Assembly: GCA_938014945.1 (NCBI GenBank)
Contig: CALLQH010000390.1
Span: 1-12,441, forward strand
Origin: an uncultured bacterium
GTDB taxonomy: Bacteria > Pseudomonadota > Alphaproteobacteria > SP197
Length of the DNA: 12,441 nucleotides
Direction of reading: 5' to 3'
In this document: one piece after another, positions 1 to 8,108 of the stretch
Layout of the letters: each line of letters starts with the position of its first letter
How positions within the stretch are numbered: the first letter of the stretch is position 1
Program-made: the position numbers and the translations under genes
Notes under the pieces: model-generated
The model's database searches: none
What the model was told of the DNA's origin: nothing
The model's input: the letters and a program-made list of their open reading frames with translations, nothing else

Positions 1-337
1 TGCCGTAGCGCTCCAGCACCTCCATGTTGCCGGTGTCGGGCGCCGAGCAGTTGAAGCTCTCGGCGCCGATGAAGCTGCGCCCCATGATCTCGCAGAGCGG
101 CGCGTATTCCAGGTTCGAGAGGCCGAAGCCACGGTCGCTGTCGGGCAGGAACATGTTCCACAGGCCCTGCGACTTCGCCTTCTCCTTCAGTTCCTCGATC
201 ACCGGCGGGGCCTGGGTCCAGCCGAACTCCTTCACCTGCTCCTCATAGAGGTGCTCGTTGGGATAGACGTTCTCCTCCATGAAGGCACTCACGCGGGCGG
301 AAAGTTCCTTCACCTTGTCGGGATAGTCGAAGTCCAT
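1..337 (-). CDS. Acyl-CoA dehydrogenase, N-terminal part (cut by window edge)
   Basis: The first 112 residues are present; the gene continues beyond base 1. The product should oxidise an acyl-CoA to the trans-2-enoyl-CoA using FAD, passing electrons to ETF in the cytoplasm. The visible part is the N-terminal helical domain: a start MDFDYPDKV, a run of charged helices, then GLWNMFLP, GLSNLEYAPLCEIMGRS and NCSAPDTGNMEVLERYG, which are typical of the large ACAD subgroup that includes ACAD10/11-like proteins. The catalytic Glu and most FAD contacts lie outside the window. The ATG at 337 is preceded by AAGGAA at a good ribosome-binding distance. It lies 58 nt downstream of the acyl-CoA ligase on the same strand, so the two probably form one transcript. 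Family is confident; chain-length preference is not readable here. Confidence 0.9.
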   Translation of the reverse strand, partial: MDFDYPDKVKELSARVSAFMEENVYPNEHLYEEQVKEFGWTQAPPVIEELKEKAKSQGLWNMFLPDSDRGFGLSNLEYAPLCEIMGRSFIGAESFNCSAPDTGNMEVLERYG

Positions 338-395
338 GGGGCCGGTTCCTTTGTGTCGTTCCTGGCGTCCTTCGAAGGACGGTGATGGGGGGGCG

Positions 396-2033
<1,638 letters not shown>

Positions 2034-2042
2034 GTTCGGCAT

Positions 2043-2158
2043 CCCCTGTTCTTGCCCCGCGCGATACTAGCAAGGCTGGACGGGCGGTCCATGGTTGATG
2101 GGCGTCGCGCGCAGCCTGTCCTTGGGATTAACATATTACCCTCAGGCGGGAGGGGATC
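2043..2158. promoter_or_regulatory. Divergent promoter region between acyl-CoA ligase and FAD oxidoreductase
   Basis: This 116-nt spacer separates two divergent genes and must hold promoters for both. For the minus-strand ligase a possible sigma70-type pair is TGGACC (2091-2086) and TAGTAT (2069-2064) with a 16-nt spacer. A short inverted repeat, TGGAC-5nt-GTCCA (2077-2091), overlaps that -35. For the plus-strand gene the only AT-rich patch is ATTAACATATTA (2128-2137 and flanks), which could hold a -10, with no convincing -35. The strong AGGGGA ribosome-binding site of the plus-strand gene is at about 2150-2156. The motif matches are weak and the repeat arms are short enough to arise by chance. 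Confidence 0.3.
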
Positions 2159-3469
2159 ATGGCGAACGGCGTGCTGACGGACGATTTCAAGACGACGCCC
2201 TACTGGTGGGATCTGGCGCCCCGCCCGGAGGTCTCCGACGCGGCGCCCCCGGCTAAGGCCGAAGTGGTGATCGTCGGCTCGGGCAACGTCGGGCTCTCCT
2301 CGGCGCTCACCCTGACGCGGGCAGGGCGCGAGGTGGTGATCCTCGACGCCGAGGCCGCGGGCCACGGCGCCAGCACGCGCAACGCCGGCTATCTGGGCCG
2401 CAACGTCTGGTACAAGTACGGCGACATGGTCGAGAAGATCGGCCGCGAGCAGGCGGGCATCGTCGCGCGCGAGTCGATCACCGCCCACGATTTCGCCGCC
2501 GCCCTCATCCAGAAGGAACAGATCGCCTGCTTCTACCGCGACAGCGGCCGTTTCATCGCCGCACCCTCGCAGAAGATGTTCGACAAGATGTCGAAGGATC
2601 TCGACCTCATGCACAAGGACGGCATTCCCGTGGATGCCGAGATGATCGGGCCGGAGGCACAGCCCCGGGCCTATGCCCAGGGCCGCTACTTCGGCGGCCA
2701 GATCCTGCGCGGCAACGGCGTCATCCACGCCGGGCTCTACCACAAGGGCCTGCTCGACCGGGCGCAGAGCCAGGGCGCGCGCATCTTCGGCAACTGCCCG
2801 GCCGAAAGCATCGAGCGCGACGGCACGGGTTTCCGCATCGTCACGCCGCGCGGCACGATCCAGGCCGGCCATGTCATCGTGGCGACCAACGGCTATACGC
2901 CCAAGGCGGCGGGCTGGCTGCGCCGCCGTGTCGTGCCGGTCGATGCCTACATGATCGCCACCGAGCCGCTCGCCGCCGATCTCATCGAGCATGTCCTGCC
3001 GCACGGGCGGCCGATGATCGAGAACCGCTACACGCCCTGCTGGATGCGCACCAACGAGGACGGCACCCGCATTCTCTTCGGCGGCACCAGCGCCGAGCCG
3101 CCCAAGCACCTGCCCGACAAGGCCGCGCATCTGCACCGCGTGATGAGCGAGATCGCCCCGGCGCTCAAGGACGTGAAGGTCAGCCACTGCTGGACCGGCA
3201 AGACCGCCTTCACCTTCGACATGCTGCCGCATACGGGGGCGCATGACGGCGTGGAGTACGCGCTGGGCTGGTGCGGCGCGGGTGTGCCGATGGGCACCTA
3301 TCTCGGCCACAAGACGGCCCTGCGCGTGATGGGCGATCCCGACGCGGCTTCGGCCTTCGACGGCCGTCCGTTCCCGACGAAGCCCTTCTACACCGGCAGT
3401 GCCTGGATGCTGCCGCTGGTCGTGCAGTGGTACAAACACAAGGACCGGCAGCTCTTCAAGGGCGGCTGA
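2159..3469 (+). CDS. FAD-dependent amine/amino-acid oxidoreductase (DAO fold)
   Basis: The product is a soluble flavoprotein of the D-amino-acid oxidase/glycine oxidase superfamily (PF01266 type), expected to oxidise a C-N bond of an amine or amino acid to an imine. 436 residues, similar to gamma-glutamylputrescine oxidase-like members. The Rossmann FAD motif GSGNVG is at 40-45, ending with an acidic strand end (LDAE, 62-65), then GASTRNAG at 70-77, the conserved ATNGYTP at 242-248, and a C-terminal flavin segment with FDMLPHTG (353-360) and GWCGAGVPMG (370-379). In related oxidases the last segment usually has a Gly-His-Gly pair where this protein has Gly-Ala-Gly. There is no signal peptide. 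The ATG has a good ribosome-binding site (GGGAGGGGATC). It ends 15 nt before the convergent acetolactate decarboxylase gene. Substrate unknown; the neighbouring amine dehydrogenase-like gene supports an amine role only by context. Confidence 0.88.
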   Translation: MANGVLTDDFKTTPYWWDLAPRPEVSDAAPPAKAEVVIVGSGNVGLSSALTLTRAGREVVILDAEAAGHGASTRNAGYLGRNVWYKYGDMVEKIGREQAGIVARESITAHDFAAALIQKEQIACFYRDSGRFIAAPSQKMFDKMSKDLDLMHKDGIPVDAEMIGPEAQPRAYAQGRYFGGQILRGNGVIHAGLYHKGLLDRAQSQGARIFGNCPAESIERDGTGFRIVTPRGTIQAGHVIVATNGYTPKAAGWLRRRVVPVDAYMIATEPLAADLIEHVLPHGRPMIENRYTPCWMRTNEDGTRILFGGTSAEPPKHLPDKAAHLHRVMSEIAPALKDVKVSHCWTGKTAFTFDMLPHTGAHDGVEYALGWCGAGVPMGTYLGHKTALRVMGDPDAASAFDGRPFPTKPFYTGSAWMLPLVVQWYKHKDRQLFKGG

Positions 3470-3484
3470 GCGGCGGGCAATACC

Positions 3485-4246
3485 CTAACTCTTGCGGCCG
3501 CGTTCGGCGGCTTCGATGTCGTCTCGGGTCTTCTGGCTGGCGCCGGCTTCCAGGCGGGCGAGGCCGTCGTGGGCGGCGAGGTGGAGGTGCTCGGAGAGGT
3601 CGATCTCCACGGTCAGGTCCTCCATCGTGCCGCCATGGAAGTGGCCGCCGATGCGCCCGCCCGCGGCGATCAGGTGCAGGTGGTAGCCCGGCACCTCGAC
3701 CGGGGCGGAATCGCCGGGGAAGCGGAAGCCGACGAGCTGGCCGTCCAGTTCCTCCATGTCCTGTTCGGACTGCTGCTTTGCCGCCTGCGCCAGGGTCGAG
3801 GGTTCGTCCTGGCGCAGCACGACGCGGAAATGGGCGCTGCGGAAACGCCCCTTCGCGCGCACGGCGCAGAGCTGCTCCTTCACCGGCAGGTGTTTGTCCA
3901 CGGCGGCTTCCAGCTCCTCCATGGTGCAGGGGCCGTCGAGGTGGAAGGTGATGTCGGGCTTGAAGAACTTCACCACGGCAAAGGGCGTCTGCGTCTCCGG
4001 CGAGACCGGCGTGCCGTGGCCGCCGGGGCCGAAGTGCCAGAACTTGCCGTCCACCGCCGCCATCTCGCCGTCCAGGTCGACGAAGGTGCCAAGGCCGAAG
4101 TCGCCGTGTTTCATCACCTCGCCATAGGCCATGGAGCCGGAGAAATCGCCGTCGATCAGGCGGCCGATGGTCTCCACCTGAAAGACCTCATCGGGGCTGC
4201 AGCGGCCCTTGATGTAGTCGCGGATATGGCCGGCGAGTTTCTTCAC
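3485..4246 (-). CDS. budA: Alpha-acetolactate decarboxylase
   Basis: This enzyme converts 2-acetolactate to (R)-acetoin and CO2 in the cytoplasm, using a zinc ion. The protein is 253 residues, the normal length. Family hallmarks are clear: ETIGRLIDGDFSGSMAYGE (25-43), KHGDFGLGTF (46-55), DGEMAAVDGKFW (59-70) and ETQTPFAVVKFF. The zinc-binding triad is visible as GYHLHLI and GGHFHGG: His189, His191 and His202, with the same 2 and 11 residue spacing as His194/196/207 of the Brevibacillus enzyme. The start is GTG, chosen because GAGGAGG lies just upstream and the next residues (MKKLAGHI) lead straight into the domain. The ribosome-binding site overlaps the stop codon of the upstream ThDP enzyme, 11 nt away, indicating coupled translation. 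The gene symbol follows family usage; alsD is a synonym. Confidence 0.93.
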   Translation of the reverse strand: MKKLAGHIRDYIKGRCSPDEVFQVETIGRLIDGDFSGSMAYGEVMKHGDFGLGTFVDLDGEMAAVDGKFWHFGPGGHGTPVSPETQTPFAVVKFFKPDITFHLDGPCTMEELEAAVDKHLPVKEQLCAVRAKGRFRSAHFRVVLRQDEPSTLAQAAKQQSEQDMEELDGQLVGFRFPGDSAPVEVPGYHLHLIAAGGRIGGHFHGGTMEDLTVEIDLSEHLHLAAHDGLARLEAGASQKTRDDIEAAERGRKS

Positions 4247-4260
4247 GGGTTGCCTCCTCA
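4246..4260 (-). promoter_or_regulatory. Strong Shine-Dalgarno overlapping an upstream stop codon (coupling site)
   Basis: On the minus strand the sequence TGAGGAGGCAACCCG leads into the decarboxylase start. The first three bases are the stop codon of the acetolactate-synthase-like gene, and GAGGAGG, near the consensus, begins inside that stop codon. The GTG start follows at 6 nt spacing. This arrangement lets terminating ribosomes reinitiate directly, which would keep the two enzymes in step and avoid build-up of unstable acetolactate. Confidence 0.7.
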
Positions 4261-5925
4261 GGCAAAATGCAGGGGGGCGAAACCGTCGTCCCAGCCGCTC
4301 ATGGGTGCCAGATCCTCGGCGGCGCAGCGCACGTCCAGGACGAACGGACTGCCCCTGTGGGCATAGGCCTGGCGCACCGCGGCCTCCAGATCCGTGCCCG
4401 CGTCCACCACCAGGCCGTCACAGCCGTAGGATCGTGCCAGAGCGACAAAATCCGGATTCTTCAGCTCCACGGAGTAAGGCTCGCTCTCCTGGGCGCGGAT
4501 GCGGCCGAGGATGCCGTTGTTGAGGATCACCAGCACCAGTGAAAGCCCGGCCTGGGCGGCGGCACCGAGTTCACCGATGGTCATCTGCACGCCGCCGTCG
4601 CCCGCGATGCCCATGACCACGGCGTCGGGATAGGTCGAGGACGCGGCGATCAGCGCCGGCAGGCAATAACCCATCACGCCCAGGTTCTCGCTGACGAGGG
4701 CTGCATGATCGCCCGAAAGGTGCAGGAACTGCGCGGCCCAGACCGCATTGTCGCCGATGTCGAAGGCGACCACCGCATCGCGCGGCAGCTGGGCCGACAG
4801 CGCGCGCATCACCTTCACCGGGTGGGCGTGGTTGCCGCCTGCGGACAGGCGGTCTTCCACCCATTCGGCGAGGAACGCCTTCATCGAGGCGGCACTGAGC
4901 TCCAGGCATTCGCTGTCGGGCGTGGCGGTGTAGCGGCGCGAAAGGCCGTCGGCGATGTCGGAGAGCGCGCCGATCAGGGTCGCCTTGGCGCGGAAGCCGC
5001 CGGGCACATGGCGCGGCGAGGGGGCGCAGCGGATCAGCTCGCGCGCCTGACGCCCGGAACGCCCGGCAACGAACGGCCCCAGGTTGGCGACGCCGAAGGA
5101 GAGGATCAGGTTGGCGTGGCCCAGAACGTCGCGGGCCACCTGCTCGCCCGGCGCGCCGAAGATGCCGAGCACGCCGGCGACATTGGGATGGCGCTCGTCG
5201 ACAATGCCCTTGCCGCCGAGCGACGTGACGACCGGGGCCTGCAGCCGCTCGGCCAGGCGCAGGATCGCCTCGCCGCAGCCGCGTGCACCCGAACCGACCG
5301 CGATGGTGACATGGCGCGCCTCGGCAATCGCCTTGATCGCCGTCTCGAAGGCGGATTCCGTCGGGAACAGCGGTGTCGGCGGGGGCGGGGCGACGGGATG
5401 GAACATGGGCGCGCGTTCCTCGTCCAGCGGCAGGGCCTGGATGTCGGTCGGGATCGCCAAATGGGTGACGCAGCGCTGCTCCACCGCCACGGCCATGGCC
5501 TCGCGCAGCATGGGCGGCAGTTCATTGGGATGGGCGCAATGGGCGCTGCGTCCGATCAGCGGAGCGAGCATCGCCGCCGTGTCGACGTCCTGGAACTCCA
5601 GGCGGCCCTGGCGCCAGGTGGGCAGCATGCCGGTCAGCGCCAGCACGGCCGCGCCGTCGACCTGGGCGTCGATCAGGCCGGTGATCAGGTTGGTCGCACC
5701 GGGGCCGGAGGTCGCCAGGCAGACCGCCAGCTTGCCGGTGAGCTTGGCCTGGGCGGAGGCGGCGAGCGAGGCGGCGGCCTCGTTGCGCATCAGCACCCAT
5801 TCGAGGTCGGGGTGTTTCACCACCGCCTGCAGCAGCGGCAGGATCGAGGCGCCGGGATAACCGAAGACGTGGGTCACCCCATGGTCGACCAGATTCTGCG
5901 CGATGTAGTCGGCAACGTTATCCAT
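4258..5925 (-). CDS. ThDP-dependent acetolactate synthase-like enzyme
   Basis: 555 residues with the three-domain plan of the acetohydroxyacid synthase/pyruvate oxidase superfamily. The N-terminal PYR domain has FGYPGASILP (21-30), the cofactor-activating Glu49 in RNEAAASLAA, TSGPGATNL (72-80) and FQDVD (111-115). The central domain spans about 190-330. The C-terminal PP domain has GVMGY (416-420) and the ThDP motif GDG (442-444) ending in NN (469-470). After the NN the sequence is GILGRIRAQE, without the Trp that anabolic acetohydroxyacid synthases use to favour 2-ketobutyrate, and no regulatory small subunit gene is nearby. With the decarboxylase gene directly downstream, formation of acetolactate from pyruvate is the simplest role. 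Another acyl donor or acceptor is possible given the amine dehydrogenase-like gene upstream. The ATG follows AAAGGAA. Confidence 0.82.
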   Translation of the reverse strand: MDNVADYIAQNLVDHGVTHVFGYPGASILPLLQAVVKHPDLEWVLMRNEAAASLAASAQAKLTGKLAVCLATSGPGATNLITGLIDAQVDGAAVLALTGMLPTWRQGRLEFQDVDTAAMLAPLIGRSAHCAHPNELPPMLREAMAVAVEQRCVTHLAIPTDIQALPLDEERAPMFHPVAPPPPTPLFPTESAFETAIKAIAEARHVTIAVGSGARGCGEAILRLAERLQAPVVTSLGGKGIVDERHPNVAGVLGIFGAPGEQVARDVLGHANLILSFGVANLGPFVAGRSGRQARELIRCAPSPRHVPGGFRAKATLIGALSDIADGLSRRYTATPDSECLELSAASMKAFLAEWVEDRLSAGGNHAHPVKVMRALSAQLPRDAVVAFDIGDNAVWAAQFLHLSGDHAALVSENLGVMGYCLPALIAASSTYPDAVVMGIAGDGGVQMTIGELGAAAQAGLSLVLVILNNGILGRIRAQESEPYSVELKNPDFVALARSYGCDGLVVDAGTDLEAAVRQAYAHRGSPFVLDVRCAAEDLAPMSGWDDGFAPLHFA

Positions 5926-5957
5926 GCTCGTTCCTTTGATGCCTTTCAGGCGGGATA

Positions 5958-7997
5958 TTACAGGACGACCCGGTCGCGCTTGACGGCATCAACCGTGTCG
6001 AGCGTGCGGGCGTAGAGATGTCCGGCGTGGATTGCCGACGCGATGATGTGGGGCGCTTCGCAGTCGCCGATGCGCCGCAGGGTGGCGATGCCTGCGGCCT
6101 TCAGCGCCTCCGGATCGGCGGCGAGTTCGGCGTAGAGACCCTCGTCGGGTTCGCGCGAGGTGACGGTGACGATGCTGTCGCAGGGAATGAAGCGCTGGCG
6201 GCCGCTGTAGCCGCAGACCAGCGTCGCGTTGTCCTCATCGAAGGCGGTGAGGGCGTGGGCCGTCACCAGCTCGACGTCGAGGTCGATCAGGCGCGCCTGG
6301 ATGCGGCCCTGGTCCAGCGTGCCGCGGCACAGGGGAGAGACATTGTCTGCCGTGGTCACCAGCACCACCTCGTTGCCGCGCGCCACCAGGGCCTCGGCGA
6401 TGACGCCACCCATGTAGAAGTGGTCGTCGTCATAGACCACGACCCGGCCCTCCACCGGCGTGCCGGCCATGATGTCGTCGGGCGTGAAGACGCGAGGCTG
6501 GTCCCAGCCCTTGAAGCCGCCGTAGCTGGAGCGTCCGGCGCCGTTGCGACGCCAGGCCGCGCCGGTGGCGATGCAGACGTGCTCGAAGCCGAACTCCAGC
6601 ACCTGCTGCGCGGTAAGGGCGCTGTCGCGGTAGATCGCCACATTGGGATACTTGTGGATCTGGCCGATGCGCCAGTCCTTGACCCGCGCCCAGGTCGAAA
6701 GGCCGGGCAGGGTGGCCTCACGCGTCGCGCGCCCGCCCAGCTCGCCGGTCGCTTCGGCCAGCGCCACCTCGTAGCCGCGCTGGCCGGCGGCGCGCGCGGC
6801 CTCCAGACCGGCAGGACCGGCGCCCACGATCAGCACCTTGCCCGCCCCGCCCTTGGGCGCGATGTTCTCTGGGTGCCAGCCGCGGCGCCATTCCTCGCCC
6901 ATGGTCGGGTTCTGCGTGCAGCGCAGGGGCGCGCCGTGGCCGTTCGTCATGATGCAGACGTTGCAGCCGATGCACTCGCGGATGTCCTCGATGCGCCCTT
7001 CCTTGATCTTGTTGGGCAGGAACGGATCGGCGATCGACGGGCGCGCCGCGCCGATCATGTCGACCAGGCCCTTGTTGACGATGGAGACCATGCGGTCGGC
7101 GCTGGTGTAGCGGCCCACGGTCAGAACAGGCTTCGTCGTCACCTGCTTGACGAAGGCGATGTACTCTTCCTGCGCGCCTTCCTCGGCGAAGCGTGCGGTG
7201 CGGGCATCGGCCGGGAAGTTGGCGATGTTGACGTCCCACAGGTCCGGCAACTCGGCCAGGTACTCGACCAGGTCACGGCCCTCGCCGTCGTGTTTGATGC
7301 CGGCGTCGACATCCAGGTTGTCGACGGCAAAACGGATGGCCACACCGCAGGTGTCGCCGACCGCGTCCTTGGTGTCCTCCAGCAGTTCCTTGATGAGGCG
7401 GGCGCGGTTCTCGAAGCTGCCGCCGTATTCGTCGGTCCGCCGGTTGTGCACGGGCGAGAGGAACTGCGCGGGCAGATAGCCGTGGGCGGCATAGACATAG
7501 ACGATGTCGAAGCCCGCCTCCCTGGCGCGCAGGGCCGAGGCGCGGTGGTTGGCGCGGAACTCCCGGATGTCGGCCTTGTCCATGGCGCGGGTCTGGGTCG
7601 TGCCGTGCCAGGTCGGCATCGACATCGGCGCGCCGGGTACCGCGCGGGAAAGATCGTTGCCGCTGGAATAGCCGCCGTACCACAGCTCCACGCCCGCCAG
7701 CGCGCCGTGCCTGTGGCAGGCCTCGACCATGGCGGCATGGTTGCGGATGTCCTGGTCATCCCACAGCGTGCAGTAGGGGCCGGGCTGGTCGTCGGCGCCG
7801 GGGTCGATCGAGCAGTATTCGGTGCAGACGACACCCCAGCCGCCCGCGGCCTTGGTCTCGCGCATGGCGTTGACCGTGGCGGGCATGGCAAAGCCCATGC
7901 CGCTGCAATGAGGCACCTGATAGAAGCGGTTGGGCGCCGTCACGGGGCCGATGTTCACGGGTTCGAACAGGATGTCGTAGCGTGGATCGCGTGCCAT
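5958..7997 (-). CDS. Trimethylamine dehydrogenase-family flavo/iron-sulfur amine dehydrogenase, substrate uncertain
   Basis: 679 residues; an N-terminal old-yellow-enzyme TIM barrel (about 1-340), a 4Fe-4S segment, and a C-terminal pair of nucleotide-binding domains. The start MARDPRYDILFEP closely resembles trimethylamine dehydrogenase (TMADH, 729 residues). Visible: Cys31 in QVPHC, matching the 6-S-cysteinyl-FMN residue; Tyr169 and His172 in YVYAAH; Arg222 in IRFAVD; the cluster cysteines 342, 345, 348 and 360; and the ADP-binding VGAGPAG at 391-397. Family members demethylate or deaminate small amines and N-methyl amino acids, passing electrons to ETF. Of the TMADH substrate bowl (Tyr60, Trp264, Trp355), only Tyr61 remains: position 355 is Asn352 and Trp264 has no counterpart. 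Trimethylamine is therefore unlikely; dimethylglycine- or N-methylproline-type demethylation is possible. The ATG follows AGAGGG. First gene of the operon, 32 nt before the ThDP enzyme. Confidence 0.88.
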   Translation of the reverse strand: MARDPRYDILFEPVNIGPVTAPNRFYQVPHCSGMGFAMPATVNAMRETKAAGGWGVVCTEYCSIDPGADDQPGPYCTLWDDQDIRNHAAMVEACHRHGALAGVELWYGGYSSGNDLSRAVPGAPMSMPTWHGTTQTRAMDKADIREFRANHRASALRAREAGFDIVYVYAAHGYLPAQFLSPVHNRRTDEYGGSFENRARLIKELLEDTKDAVGDTCGVAIRFAVDNLDVDAGIKHDGEGRDLVEYLAELPDLWDVNIANFPADARTARFAEEGAQEEYIAFVKQVTTKPVLTVGRYTSADRMVSIVNKGLVDMIGAARPSIADPFLPNKIKEGRIEDIRECIGCNVCIMTNGHGAPLRCTQNPTMGEEWRRGWHPENIAPKGGAGKVLIVGAGPAGLEAARAAGQRGYEVALAEATGELGGRATREATLPGLSTWARVKDWRIGQIHKYPNVAIYRDSALTAQQVLEFGFEHVCIATGAAWRRNGAGRSSYGGFKGWDQPRVFTPDDIMAGTPVEGRVVVYDDDHFYMGGVIAEALVARGNEVVLVTTADNVSPLCRGTLDQGRIQARLIDLDVELVTAHALTAFDEDNATLVCGYSGRQRFIPCDSIVTVTSREPDEGLYAELAADPEALKAAGIATLRRIGDCEAPHIIASAIHAGHLYARTLDTVDAVKRDRVVL

Positions 7998-8108
7998 GGT
8001 GCCCTCTGCTGCATGCCCGGCGACACCATAGCCCTGCGCGGTGGTTCCCGGAACTGCTGGCGGCGGTTAACGTGACGCAGCGCACTAGCGCACCTGGGGG
8101 AGAACACC
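7998..8108. promoter_or_regulatory. Divergent promoter region with candidate operator GTTCC-C-GGAAC
   Basis: This 111-nt spacer lies between the divergent TMADH-like operon and the M20 gene. A perfect inverted repeat, GTTCC and GGAAC around one base, is at 8044-8054. For the minus-strand operon a weak promoter can be drawn as TTCCGG (8053-8048) and TATGGT (8030-8025) with a 17-nt spacer, placing the palindrome over the -35, where a repressor could act. No clear plus-strand promoter is visible; TTAACG at 8067-8072 has no well-spaced partner. A 5-bp-arm palindrome can occur by chance in a spacer of this length. Confidence 0.3.

Noticed and set aside
4705..6015. A 436-codon plus-strand frame opposite the ThDP enzyme
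   Set aside because: It lacks motifs and is opposite a gene with intact ThDP signatures.
5958..7997. Naming the enzyme trimethylamine dehydrogenase (tmd) outright
   Set aside because: The cofactor and catalytic residues fit, but two of the three substrate-bowl aromatics are missing and the protein is about 50 residues shorter, so only the family level is supported.
6018..8075. Open plus-strand frame of 685 codons opposite the TMADH-like gene
   Set aside because: The minus-strand gene has clear family motifs throughout. The antisense frame is low-complexity Ala/Gly/Arg/Val/Asp-rich sequence without motifs, as expected opposite GC-rich coding DNA.
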